DNA of 64,000 bases from CAG-217 sp963638105 (GCA_963638105.1 CAVHPP010000009.1:8957-72956), one strand, 5' to 3'; numbered from the stretch's first letter, positions 52,193 through 60,844 are shown. Numbers and translations: made by a program. The notes: generated from the letters alone by a model not told the origin.

Positions 52193-53119
52193 ATGCGCCA
52201 TTGTTTAGATACAACGGACTTTACGGTAGAAGAGATCGACGATCTGATCCACTTGGCTACGGACATTATCGCCGACCCTAAGAAATACGCCCATGTGTGC
52301 GACGGCAAAAAACTGGCAACCCTTTTTTTTGAGCCGTCTACCCGCACCCGCCTGTCTTTTGAAGCAGCGATGATGGAGCTGGGCGGCAATGTGCTGGGCT
52401 TTGCAGAGGCCAATTCTTCCTCTGCCTCCAAGGGCGAGACGGTAGGGGACACGGTGAAGATCGTGTCCTGCTATGCGGATATTATCGCTATGCGTCACCC
52501 GCTGGAGGGTGCGCCCCGGGTTGCCAGCTTTAAGAGCGATGTGCCCATTATCAACGCCGGGGACGGCGGCCACAGCCACCCCACCCAGACCTTAACGGAC
52601 CTGCTCACCATTTACCGGGAAAAGGGTCGTTTGGATCATTTGACCATCGGCCTGTGCGGGGATTTAAAGTTCGGCCGCACGGTGCATTCCCTCATTAAGG
52701 CTATGTGCCGCTATACGGATGTGGAGTTTGTGCTGATCTCCCCAAAGGAGTTGGCAGTGCCGGATTATATCAAAACGGATGTGCTGGACGCTTCCGGTAT
52801 GAAGTACACGGAGGTGGAGCACATGGAAGATGTGATGCCCCGGCTGGATGTGCTTTATATGACCCGTATTCAGAGAGAGCGCTTTTTCTCCGAGGATGAG
52901 TACCTGCGCCATAAGGATGCTTTTGTACTGGACCCGGAGAAGCTGGAAAGCGCCAAAAGCGACCTGACTATTATGCATCCGCTGCCCCGGGTCAATGAGA
53001 TCACCGTGGATGTGGACGACGACCCGCGAGCCAAGTATTTTGAACAGGCCAAGAACGGCAAATACATTCGTATGGCGCTGATTATGACGCTGCTGAAGTG
53101 GGGAGGTGCACTGGAATGA
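52193..53119 (+). CDS. pyrB: Aspartate carbamoyltransferase, catalytic subunit
   Basis: A 308-residue transcarbamoylase. The carbamoyl-phosphate motif FFEPSTRTRLSFE is near residue 46, NAGDGGHSHPTQTL near 125 and HPLPR near 262. ATG 52193 follows AGGAG; the GTG at 52184 is inside that site. The regulatory subunit follows, overlapping by 4 bases. Confidence 0.96.
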   Translation: MRHCLDTTDFTVEEIDDLIHLATDIIADPKKYAHVCDGKKLATLFFEPSTRTRLSFEAAMMELGGNVLGFAEANSSSASKGETVGDTVKIVSCYADIIAMRHPLEGAPRVASFKSDVPIINAGDGGHSHPTQTLTDLLTIYREKGRLDHLTIGLCGDLKFGRTVHSLIKAMCRYTDVEFVLISPKELAVPDYIKTDVLDASGMKYTEVEHMEDVMPRLDVLYMTRIQRERFFSEDEYLRHKDAFVLDPEKLESAKSDLTIMHPLPRVNEITVDVDDDPRAKYFEQAKNGKYIRMALIMTLLKWGGALE

Positions 53120-53532
53120 CCATTGATTCGATCCAAAACGGCTATGTGCTGGACCATATCCCCGCGGGTATGGGTATGCGTATTTATAAGCTGTTGGGGC
53201 TGGACAAGACCGACGCCCAGGTGGCGCTGATCCAAAATGCCAAATCCTCTAAAATGGGTAAAAAAGATGTGCTTAAGATCGCCACGGACAAGTTTGACTT
53301 GAACTTGGACGCGGTGGCGTACCTGGCGCCCCATACCACCGTGAATGTGATTCGCGGCGGAAAAGCGGCGGAAAAGCAGGCGCTGCGTCTGCCGGAAAAG
53401 TTGGTGAATATGGTGCATTGCCCCAATCCGGCGTGTATCAGCAACCACGAGCATGTGGATGATGTGTTTACCTTAGTTGACCCGGACAAGGGCACCTACC
53501 GCTGTCTGTACTGCGAGACCGCAGCCAAATAA
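53116..53532 (+). CDS. pyrI: Aspartate carbamoyltransferase, regulatory subunit
   Basis: A 138-residue regulatory chain. The N-terminal allosteric domain begins with IQNGYVLDHIPAGMG, and the C-terminal zinc domain has four cysteines as CPNPAC and CLYC. It implies ATP/CTP-responsive holoenzyme assembly with PyrB. ATG 53116 overlaps the pyrB stop. Confidence 0.95.
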   Translation: MTIDSIQNGYVLDHIPAGMGMRIYKLLGLDKTDAQVALIQNAKSSKMGKKDVLKIATDKFDLNLDAVAYLAPHTTVNVIRGGKAAEKQALRLPEKLVNMVHCPNPACISNHEHVDDVFTLVDPDKGTYRCLYCETAAK

Positions 53533-53549
53533 AGTTTGTATAAAGAAAG

Positions 53550-53580
53550 AGAGCCATCGGTAAAACCGATGGCTCTTTTT
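53550..53580. terminator. Terminator of the pyrimidine operon
   Basis: A 12-bp perfect stem (53550-53561 with 53565-53576), 3-base loop and T-run. The A-run on the left would also end the convergent reductase gene. Confidence 0.9.
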
Positions 53581-53593
53581 CTGTTCTTATAAA

Positions 53594-54229
53594 TCAGTCA
53601 ATAAAGTTGGTGAGAATGGCTCGCTCCGTTTTGGGCGGCTCCACGCCAGCGGCGGCACCGGCGGCTTTGCACTTTAAGAAGTAAGCCATATTCCGCGCCA
53701 GTACCCGCATCACTTGCAGACCCTCCAGGTCTTTCATCACATCCTCCGGGGTAAAGCCGTGAACCATATTCCAGTACCGGGAGGAGATCACCGGCATTTG
53801 GGCAATGGTAAAGTACTTGTTCAGCTGGTCCAGGGTAGCGGTGGTGCCTGCCCGGCGGGCACTGGCTACTGCTGCTGCGGGCTTTAAGTAGAATGCACGG
53901 CCTTTGCCGCAGCCGTCGGAATAGAATACCCGGTCCATAAAGGCGGTCATATTGCCTGTGGCCGCTGCGTAGTGTACCGGCGAGCCAAAGATGAAGCCGT
54001 CCGCAGCCTTTGCCTTGGCTGTAAAGGCGTTCACCGGATCGTCGTCAAAGGCACATTTACCCAGCTTTACACAGCCATGGCAACCGATGCAGCCGCCAAT
54101 GGGCTTGTTTCCGATCCAAAAGATCTCGCTGTCAATGCCTTCTTCTTGCAGTGTATGGGCGATCTCCGCCAGGGCTGTGTAGGTGCAGCCGTGCTGGTGG
54201 GGAGAGCCGTTGACCAATAACACTTTCAT
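53594..54229 (-). CDS. Flavodoxin-like NAD(P)H:FMN oxidoreductase
   Basis: A 211-residue reductase of the NADPH-dependent FMN reductase / iron-sulfur flavoprotein type. VNGSPHQHGCTYTA at residues 6-19 binds the FMN phosphate, GSPVHYAAATGNM near 82 the isoalloxazine, and CIGCHGCVKLGKC near 47 could be an iron-sulfur or redox centre. It lies 12 bases behind the deaminase gene, probably last in the salvage operon. Confidence 0.82.
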   Translation of the reverse strand: MKVLLVNGSPHQHGCTYTALAEIAHTLQEEGIDSEIFWIGNKPIGGCIGCHGCVKLGKCAFDDDPVNAFTAKAKAADGFIFGSPVHYAAATGNMTAFMDRVFYSDGCGKGRAFYLKPAAAVASARRAGTTATLDQLNKYFTIAQMPVISSRYWNMVHGFTPEDVMKDLEGLQVMRVLARNMAYFLKCKAAGAAAGVEPPKTERAILTNFID

Positions 54230-54241
54230 CGCTGTGCCTCC

Positions 54242-55501
54242 TTATCGAATTCGGTCAATGACCGCTTGTGCGTTTTTGTAAATTTCATCTGTATCTGTGT
54301 TTAAGAACCGGCCGTTTTCGTAGATAATTCGTCCGTCTACCATAGTCAGGCGTACATTGGTTTTGGCACCGCTGTACACCAAGTTTTTGGTGATGTTGTT
54401 GATGGGCTGCATATTGGGCCGGTGCAGGTCAATCACCGTTAGGTCCGCCAGCTTCCCGGGGGCAATGCAGTCTGCCTCCGGCAGTCCCATACACCTAGCG
54501 GAGCCTGCGGTAGCCGCTTTTAATATGGCGTTGGCGTCTGCTGCTGCGGCGTTTTTCTCCCGCAGCTTTTGCAGTACGCAGATCAGGTACATTTCCCGGA
54601 ACATATCCAGTGCGTTGTTGCTGGAGGGACCGTCTGTGCCCACCGCCAGGGGAATGCCCTTTTGCAACATTTCTTCCACCGGGGCAATGCCGCTGGCCAG
54701 CTTGGCATTGGAGCCGGCATTCAGCACTGCGTAAACGCCGTGTTTTTTATAAATGTCCAGATCCGCATGGTTGACCCAAACACTGTGAAATGCACCGCCA
54801 CCGTAGTTCCACAGCCCCAGTTGCTCAAACAGCGCCGTAGGGGTCATGCCGTAGCGGCCAATGCAGTCCTGCACCTCGCTCTCCGTTTCGCTGGCGTGCA
54901 TATATACCGGCGCCTTGTACTTCTCTGCCAGCGCCGCTATGGCCTCCATAATGGCGCGGTCGGTGGTGTACTCGGCGTGGAACCCCAGTTGGTAGGACAC
55001 CAGCGGGTGGTAGTTGTTGTAGGTGTTGTAGTATTCTTCCAGTAGCGCCGGGCTTTCCTTAAAATTATTGACCGCACCGCACATCACCGTGCGGAACCCG
55101 GCGTCCACGGCCGCCTTTGCCATGGCCTCCGGAAAGTAGTACATATCAAAGCAGGCGGAAATGCCGCTTTCCAAATACTCCAGGAACGCCAGCCGGGACA
55201 GGTGATAAATATCCTCTGCGGTCAGCTTGGCTTCCAAAGGAAAGATCTTGTCATACAGCCAGCTTTGCAGGGGCAGATCGTCGCTAAAGGAGCGACCAAA
55301 GGTCATAGCCGAGTGGGTGTGGGCGTTCTTAAAGGCCGGCATCAGCAGATCGCCGTTCAGGTCGATCTCCCGGTCCGCTTTAACCCCCGGGTTCGCCCCC
55401 AGGCACACAATACGGTTGCCGTCTACCCATACCTCTTGGTGCGTAATCTTCATTTGGTCCTGTTGCAGTGTCAGCACAGGACCGTTATAAAATCGTATCA
55501 T
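54242..55501 (-). CDS. mtaD: Amidohydrolase, probable methylthioadenosine/S-adenosylhomocysteine deaminase
   Basis: A 419-residue amidohydrolase of the MTA/SAH deaminase group. Metal ligands are in FKNAHTHSAM near residue 60, HASETESEV near 200, a conserved His in the GGAFHSVWVNH segment, and VGTDGPSSNN near 280. Guanine and chlorohydrolase relatives share this fold, so the substrate is inferred. It overlaps mtnA by 4 bases, and such a pair occurs in Pseudomonas aeruginosa for MTA breakdown. Confidence 0.83.
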   Translation of the reverse strand: MIRFYNGPVLTLQQDQMKITHQEVWVDGNRIVCLGANPGVKADREIDLNGDLLMPAFKNAHTHSAMTFGRSFSDDLPLQSWLYDKIFPLEAKLTAEDIYHLSRLAFLEYLESGISACFDMYYFPEAMAKAAVDAGFRTVMCGAVNNFKESPALLEEYYNTYNNYHPLVSYQLGFHAEYTTDRAIMEAIAALAEKYKAPVYMHASETESEVQDCIGRYGMTPTALFEQLGLWNYGGGAFHSVWVNHADLDIYKKHGVYAVLNAGSNAKLASGIAPVEEMLQKGIPLAVGTDGPSSNNALDMFREMYLICVLQKLREKNAAAADANAILKAATAGSARCMGLPEADCIAPGKLADLTVIDLHRPNMQPINNITKNLVYSGAKTNVRLTMVDGRIIYENGRFLNTDTDEIYKNAQAVIDRIR

Positions 55502-56481
55502 ACTTCCTCCGAAAACAGGGCGCGCAGGCTCTCGGTGTACGGCGGGCGCAAGATCCCTTTGTCCGTAATGATGGCGGTGATCAGGTCATGGTCCGTTACA
55601 TCAAAGGCCGGGTTGTAGCACTTGGTTTGGGGCAGCGCCGTGGGGCGCTCAAAGTACAGCTCCTTGATCTCGTCCCCGGGGCGCTCCTCAATCTGAATAT
55701 CCGCGCCGGTGGCGCAGTGGGGGTCCACCGTGGAGGTGGGACCAAGCACGTAAAAGGGAATACCGTAGTGCTTTGCCAGGATTGCCACCCCGGAGGTGCC
55801 GATTTTGTTGGCGGCGTCACCGTTCATAGCCACCCGGTCGCAGCCCACCAGCACCGCCTGAATCCAGCCGTTTTTCATCACCTGGCTGGCCATATTGTCA
55901 CAGATCAGGGTTACATCCACCCCGGCTTTTTCCAGTTCATAGCTGGTGAGCCGCGCCCCTTGCAGCAGGGGACGGGTCTCGTCGGAAAATACCTTAAAGT
56001 TGTAGCCCTTTTCCTTGCCCAGCAGGATCGGCCCCAGTCCGGTGCCGTAGCGGCTGGTGGCCAGTTCGCCGGCGTTGCAGTGGGTCAGCAGACCGTCGCC
56101 GTCGCGGAGCAGAGAAAGACCGTAAGCGCTGATTTTGCGGCACATTTCTATGTCCTCTGCCTGTACCGCCAAGGCTTCTGCCACCGGGTCGCCGCCGTTT
56201 TCTATCACCTTTGCCAGCCGCGCAGTGGCCCAGCTCAGGTTCACAGCCGTGGGGCGGGCACTGTCTAAGTAGGCTTTGCACGCCGCCGGGTTCTCCTTGC
56301 CAAACAGCGCCATAGAGAATGCGGCGAAGATACCGATGGCCGGAGCGCCTCGTACTGCCAGTGTTTGTATGGCTTCAAAGGCCGCTTCCTTGCTGTCAAT
56401 GGGCAGCCACTTTGCTTCATTGGGCAGTAGCCGCTGGTCGAGAATTTCCAGTTTTCCGTCTTGGTATTTCAAGTTTTCCAT
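55498..56481 (-). CDS. mtnA: S-methyl-5-thioribose-1-phosphate isomerase
   Basis: A 327-residue isomerase converting methylthioribose 1-phosphate to the ribulose form. Characteristic are TLAVRGAPAIGIFAA near residue 42, THCNAGELATS near 135 with the catalytic Cys, and DETRPLLQGARL near 165; VGCDRVAMNGDAANKIGT near 214 has the catalytic Asp. It stands between pnp and mtaD on one strand. Confidence 0.93.
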   Translation of the reverse strand: MENLKYQDGKLEILDQRLLPNEAKWLPIDSKEAAFEAIQTLAVRGAPAIGIFAAFSMALFGKENPAACKAYLDSARPTAVNLSWATARLAKVIENGGDPVAEALAVQAEDIEMCRKISAYGLSLLRDGDGLLTHCNAGELATSRYGTGLGPILLGKEKGYNFKVFSDETRPLLQGARLTSYELEKAGVDVTLICDNMASQVMKNGWIQAVLVGCDRVAMNGDAANKIGTSGVAILAKHYGIPFYVLGPTSTVDPHCATGADIQIEERPGDEIKELYFERPTALPQTKCYNPAFDVTDHDLITAIITDKGILRPPYTESLRALFSEEV

Positions 56482-56485
56482 ATTG

Positions 56486-57280
56486 TCACATCCGTTTCAC
56501 AGTTTCAAGGATCAGGGATTGAAAATTCTCTGCCACCTTAGCGGCAGTTTCGCCCACCTCCTCGGAGGTTAGGGGACAGTCCAGCAGACCGCTGGCCAGG
56601 TTTGTAATGCAGCTGACGCCGGCTACGCGCAGCCCGCAGTGTCGAGCGGCTTGCGCCTCAATGGCGGTACTCATACCAACGGCGTCCGCACCCAGAGCGG
56701 CGCACATTTTGATCTCCGCCGGGGTTTCAAATGCCGGACCTTGCAGTTGAATATAGACGCCGCTTTTCAGCGGAATACCCAGCGCCTTTGCCGTTTGGCG
56801 AAACAGGCGCTGCAAATCCTCGTCATACACATGGCGCATATCCGGAAAGCGTACACCCAGCGAAGGGTCGTTCTCGCCCCGCAGGGGAGAGGGAACCAAA
56901 CTGGAAATGTGGTCCGTCAGCAGCATTAGGTCCCCGGCGTGCAGATCCCGGCGAATACCGCCGCTGGCGTTGGTCAATAGGACGGTGTGAATACCCATTT
57001 GGCGCATCAGGCGAATGGGCATCACCACCTGCTGCGGCGTGTAGCCCTCATATAGGTGAACCCGGCCGTCCATGAGCACCACTTCTTTGTCGCCGATGGT
57101 GCCAAAGACAAAGCGCCCCTTGTGTCCCGGCGCCGTAGAGACCGGAAAGCCGGGAATGTCTCTGTAAGACAGGGCCTCAGCCCCTTCAATTCTGTCTGCA
57201 AGGGCACCCAGGCCGCTGCCCAGCACAATGCCGATCTGCGGCTTTCTGTCCCTTAGTACGCTTGCACTCAATGTGTCCAT
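56486..57280 (-). CDS. Purine nucleoside phosphorylase, trimeric type
   Basis: A 264-residue phosphorylase of the NP-II family. GSGLG near residue 21 and HKGRF near 52 bind phosphate, TNASGGIRRD near 104 and GPAFETPAE near 180 form the base pocket. Asn in SCITNLASG indicates 6-oxopurine preference (inosine, guanosine, methylthioinosine) over adenine nucleosides. ATG 57280 follows GAGAGGTG. A consensus-like promoter lies just upstream. Confidence 0.9.
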   Translation of the reverse strand: MDTLSASVLRDRKPQIGIVLGSGLGALADRIEGAEALSYRDIPGFPVSTAPGHKGRFVFGTIGDKEVVLMDGRVHLYEGYTPQQVVMPIRLMRQMGIHTVLLTNASGGIRRDLHAGDLMLLTDHISSLVPSPLRGENDPSLGVRFPDMRHVYDEDLQRLFRQTAKALGIPLKSGVYIQLQGPAFETPAEIKMCAALGADAVGMSTAIEAQAARHCGLRVAGVSCITNLASGLLDCPLTSEEVGETAAKVAENFQSLILETVKRM

Positions 57281-57310
57281 TATTTTCACCTCTCGGGATT
57301 TTATGATTTC

Positions 57311-57339
57311 ATTATAGTGTTTTTTCACCGCCAAATCAA
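57311..57339 (-). promoter_or_regulatory. Promoter of the pnp-mtnA-mtaD operon
   Basis: On the minus strand TTGATT (57339-57334) and TATAAT (57316-57311) are 17 bp apart. This rules out longer start choices for pnp, because they would begin upstream of the transcript start. Confidence 0.72.
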
Positions 57340-57348
57340 CAAAATCTA

Positions 57349-57377
57349 TTGCATTGGCAGAAAGTTTTTGGTATCAT
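57349..57377 (+). promoter_or_regulatory. Promoter of the BMP lipoprotein gene
   Basis: TTGCAT (57349-57354) and TATCAT (57372-57377) are 17 bp apart, back to back with the pnp promoter, 10 bp between the two -35 boxes. Confidence 0.55.
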
Positions 57378-57416
57378 TGAGGGGTAGTATTTTATTGTTG
57401 GAGGGACAATAGAGCG

Positions 57417-59258
57417 ATGAAGAAGATCCTTTCCGTTTTGTTGTGTGTGGCTCTGGTGGCTGTGGGCGTTTTTGCCTTTGCCGGGTGCACAAAAACATCT
57501 GATCTAAAGTATGATGTGGCGCTGATCACCGACGGCGGCAGTATCCACGATAAGGCCTATAACCAGTCTGCTTGGGACGGCGTGGAGGCCTATGCCAAAG
57601 AGAATTCCGCCAAGGCCGTCTATTACCAGCCGGCATTAGAGGAGAACCAAGAGCTGACCACCGATGTGGTGGAGCAGTATGTAAAACTGGCTGCGGACAA
57701 GGGCGCCAAGTATATTGTGCTGCCCGGCGAGACCTTTGCCGTGACCTGCTACGAGCTGGCCACCATGTATCCGGAGCTGAATTTTGTTTTGCTGGACGCT
57801 GTGCCCCATTCTGCCGGAGACAAGTCTGCCCGGCTGCTGCCCAATGTAATGAGCGCCAGCTTTGATGAGCTGCAAAGCGGCTATTTGGCTGGTTTTTCTG
57901 CTGTGCTTCAGGGGAATACCAAGCTGGGTTACCTGGGCTCGGTACAGAACGACCATTCCTCCAACTACGGTGCCGGATTTGTACAGGGCGCTGCCGCAGC
58001 GGCGGATACCCTGGGCGTGCCGGTGCAGCTGGATTATGCGGATTATGACTCTCCGCTGCTGGATTATGACTACTCCGTGACCCTGACTCCGGTGTATAAG
58101 CCAATCAAAGAGGCAGGCAAAACCTGCCGCAAGGTTGTGGTGGAGAACGGCAACGGCAGCGGCACCTATAAAGAGGGTCAGAATGTGACCGTTTCCTGCG
58201 ATCTGTTTAACGAGCAGGGCGAGAAGTTTGACCATTGGGAGGTCAAGAGCAACACCGAGGGTGTAAAGGACAAGAAGGTTAATGTGTCCAGCAAGAAAAA
58301 GACCGAGATCAACCTGATTGTGGAGAACTGCGACTGCACGCTGACCGCTGTTTACACCAAGGCGGAGGGTACCGTAGGCAGCGTAGCTGTGCTGAAAGCG
58401 GACAAATCCGGCACGGATAAAGTCTACGACAACACAGTAGGCGACAAGGTGTGGGTCACCGCACCGGCGGCTGCTCAGGGTATGGTCTTTGATCACTGGG
58501 AGAGCACCGGCAACGCAGAGAATATTGAGAACGCTAAGGAAAAGTCCACCAATGTAACGGTAGAGGAGAAGCCGGTGGTGCTGACCCCGGTGCATGTGGT
58601 ATCTGCCGATCCCACATTTGCCGTAACGGTGGAGAACGGCACCGGCAGCGGCTACTATCTGCCCGGCGATACGGTACATATTACCGCTAACGCACCCAAG
58701 GACGGTTACTATTTTGACCACTGGACCAACAGCGATAAGGATGGCAATTCCACCGGTTTGGCGCTGGAGAGCGAGTATTATTACGATACCACCTTTGAGA
58801 TGGTGGACCGCTATGCCTCCATTGCAGAGACGATGATAGACAAGGGTGACAAGGCACTTTTTGCCGGCGGGTGCGATAAATCCGCTTCTCTCTACACGGC
58901 GAAAAATGCTTTTGATCTCAGCGATGTAACTGTGATTGGCTCCGGCATTTACGAGGACGGCGCCGCCTACTCTGTGGTGAAGGAATACGGCATCGCAGCG
59001 GCCGCCTGCTTAAAGGACTTTAAGGGTGCGTCCATTTACAATGCCGGTTGCGCCAACAAGGCCATTACCTGCAACCTGCCGGACAGTGAGCAAAAAGAGG
59101 AATTGCAAAAGAAGTTGGACGCCGTATACACCCAGCTGGGGGACGGCACCATTCAGCCTATGGCCGCAGCGCCCGGCGCTGATGTGCGCAAGACTTTTGC
59201 CTCTAACTGCCTGACCCTGCACTATTGGATCTTGCAGTCCGTAAAGGTTAGCAAGTGA
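57417..59258 (+). CDS. BMP-family lipoprotein interrupted by InlB-type repeats
   Basis: A 613-residue exported lipoprotein: signal peptide with Cys24 in FAGC. Residues 33-212 look like the first lobe of a BMP/PnrA nucleoside-binding protein (ALITDGGSIHDKAYNQSAWDG, ELQSGYLAGF, LGYLGSV). About 215-460 are an insert of three divergent InlB B-repeats (each with a FDHWE/FDHWT core near 271, 358 and 433). About 462-613 resume the BMP fold (ASIAETMIDKGDKALFAGG, VTVIGSG). Normal BMP proteins are about 350 residues. No ABC permease or ATPase is adjacent. GGAGGGA precedes the ATG. Confidence 0.82.
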   Translation: MKKILSVLLCVALVAVGVFAFAGCTKTSDLKYDVALITDGGSIHDKAYNQSAWDGVEAYAKENSAKAVYYQPALEENQELTTDVVEQYVKLAADKGAKYIVLPGETFAVTCYELATMYPELNFVLLDAVPHSAGDKSARLLPNVMSASFDELQSGYLAGFSAVLQGNTKLGYLGSVQNDHSSNYGAGFVQGAAAAADTLGVPVQLDYADYDSPLLDYDYSVTLTPVYKPIKEAGKTCRKVVVENGNGSGTYKEGQNVTVSCDLFNEQGEKFDHWEVKSNTEGVKDKKVNVSSKKKTEINLIVENCDCTLTAVYTKAEGTVGSVAVLKADKSGTDKVYDNTVGDKVWVTAPAAAQGMVFDHWESTGNAENIENAKEKSTNVTVEEKPVVLTPVHVVSADPTFAVTVENGTGSGYYLPGDTVHITANAPKDGYYFDHWTNSDKDGNSTGLALESEYYYDTTFEMVDRYASIAETMIDKGDKALFAGGCDKSASLYTAKNAFDLSDVTVIGSGIYEDGAAYSVVKEYGIAAAACLKDFKGASIYNAGCANKAITCNLPDSEQKEELQKKLDAVYTQLGDGTIQPMAAAPGADVRKTFASNCLTLHYWILQSVKVSK

Positions 59259-59281
59259 TCTTGGAATAACAAATAAAAACG

Positions 59282-59313
59282 AGCCTGCACCCGCCGGTGC
59301 AGGCTTTCTTTGT
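59282..59313 (+). terminator. Terminator after the BMP gene
   Basis: A 10-bp perfect stem (59282-59291 with 59296-59305), 4-base loop and a T-rich tail. Confidence 0.82.
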
Positions 59314-59347
59314 TTATTCGGTATTGGTAAATCCCACCGGTTCGGAA

Positions 59348-59376
59348 TTGACAAATCCCCTCGGAATGAGTATAAT
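59348..59376 (+). promoter_or_regulatory. Fully consensus sigma-A promoter of the NSS symporter gene
   Basis: TTGACA (59348-59353) and TATAAT (59371-59376) are exactly 17 bp apart, a perfect match in both hexamers and spacing. The transcript start is expected near 59383. Confidence 0.85.
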
Positions 59377-59421
59377 TAGAGCATTACTCCGTAAAATAAG
59401 AGATACAGATTGGATGGTTTG

Positions 59422-60783
59422 ATGGAAACAAAAAAGAATCGAAGTACATTCTCCGGGAAATTGGGGTTTGTACTGGCAGCGGCAGGCTCGGCCGTGGGTC
59501 TGGGGAACCTGTGGCGCTTTCCCTATTTGGCAGCCAAGTACGGCGGCGGTATCTTCCTGTTGGTGTACATTGTTTTGGCGGTGACCTTTGGTTTTACCCT
59601 GATGGTCACGGAGATCGCTATTGGTCGTAAAACCCGGCTCAGTCCCATGGAGGCCTTTGGCTCGCTGAACAAAAAGTGGAGCTGGATGGGCAAGTTGGTG
59701 ACTTTGGTGCCGGTACTCATTCTGCCTTATTACTGCGTGATCGGCGGTTGGGTTACCAAGTACACCGCCACGATGATCTCCGGTGCAGTTCAGGACGCGG
59801 CCGGCGACAACTATTTCTCTACTTTTATTTCCGGTACAGGCGAGCCGCTTTTATGGTTTTTGCTGTTTATGACCGCTACGGCGGTGATCGTATTTTTAGG
59901 CGTAGAAAAGGGAATTGAAAAATTCAGCCGGGTATTGATGCCGGCGCTGCTGATTTTGACTATTCTGCTGTCTATCTTTGTCGTCACCCGTCCGGGCGCC
60001 GGTGCCGGCGTGGCTTATTATTTAAAGCCGGATTTCAGCAAGCTGAGCATGATGACTGTGCTGGCTGCATTGGGGCAGTTGTTTTTCTCTATGTCCCTGG
60101 CTATGGGCATTATGATCACTTACGGCTCTTACTTGCGTAAGCAGGACCACATTGAACAGTCCGTGCGCCAGATTGAAGTGTTTGACACTTTGGTGGCATT
60201 CCTGGCCGGTTTGATGATCGTACCGGCGGTGTTTGTATATTCGGGAGGGGACGAAAGCGCCTTGGGCAAAGGTCCCAGCCTGATGTTTGTAACCCTGCCT
60301 AAGGTGTTTGCCGAGATGAAAATCGGCAACCTGATTGGCGCCGGGTTCTTTATTCTGGTATTGTTTGCGGCGCTCACCAGTTCTGTATCCGTGATGGAGG
60401 CCATTGTGTCCGGTTTGGACGATCGCTATCACTGGGGTCGCAAAAAGGCTACGGTGATCTGTTATATTTATGCCGTGGCATTGGGCATTTGCTGCTCCTT
60501 GGGCTTTGGCAAGTGGTCCTCCTTTACTATTTTCGGTTTCTCCATTTTGGATTTCCTGGACTTTGTGTCTAACAGTCTGTTGATGCCGGTTGTGGGTATG
60601 CTCACCTGCATTATGGTTGGCTTTGTGCTGAAGCCCCAGCTGATCGTCAACGAAATTGAGCTGAACGGTCCTTTTAAGATGAAGAAGTTTTATTCCGCGA
60701 TGGTTAAGTGGATCGCACCGCCTTGCCTGCTGGCCATTCTCATCAGTTCTATTTTAGATACGCTGGGTATCGTCAAACTGTAA
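59422..60783 (+). CDS. Sodium-dependent NSS-family amino acid symporter
   Basis: A 453-residue transporter of the neurotransmitter:sodium symporter family (LeuT fold), with about eleven membrane helices as in short bacterial members such as MhsT. Helix 1 carries the Na/substrate-site GSAVGLGNLWRFPYLAAKYG, and helix 6 the ALGQLFFSMSLAMGIMITYGSY segment. The substrate is probably an amino acid, not identified. ATG 59422 was chosen; its ribosome site (GGATGG) is weak despite the perfect promoter. Confidence 0.9.
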   Translation: METKKNRSTFSGKLGFVLAAAGSAVGLGNLWRFPYLAAKYGGGIFLLVYIVLAVTFGFTLMVTEIAIGRKTRLSPMEAFGSLNKKWSWMGKLVTLVPVLILPYYCVIGGWVTKYTATMISGAVQDAAGDNYFSTFISGTGEPLLWFLLFMTATAVIVFLGVEKGIEKFSRVLMPALLILTILLSIFVVTRPGAGAGVAYYLKPDFSKLSMMTVLAALGQLFFSMSLAMGIMITYGSYLRKQDHIEQSVRQIEVFDTLVAFLAGLMIVPAVFVYSGGDESALGKGPSLMFVTLPKVFAEMKIGNLIGAGFFILVLFAALTSSVSVMEAIVSGLDDRYHWGRKKATVICYIYAVALGICCSLGFGKWSSFTIFGFSILDFLDFVSNSLLMPVVGMLTCIMVGFVLKPQLIVNEIELNGPFKMKKFYSAMVKWIAPPCLLAILISSILDTLGIVKL

Positions 60784-60796
60784 TAAAACATAATTT

Positions 60797-60827
60797 AAGC
60801 GCGTACAGAAATCTGTACGCGCTTTTT
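60797..60827 (+). terminator. Terminator after the NSS gene
   Basis: A 13-bp perfect stem (60797-60809 with 60812-60824), 2-base loop, T-run to 60827. It faces the convergent CarB-DapF gene, whose side has only a weak T-run. Confidence 0.85.
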
Positions 60828-60844
60828 CCTGCCCTTTTTGAGCT

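Noticed and set aside
57281..57334. N-terminal extension of the purine nucleoside phosphorylase
   Set aside because: The extended start lies in the -35 box of the operon promoter; ATG 57280 has its own Shine-Dalgarno.
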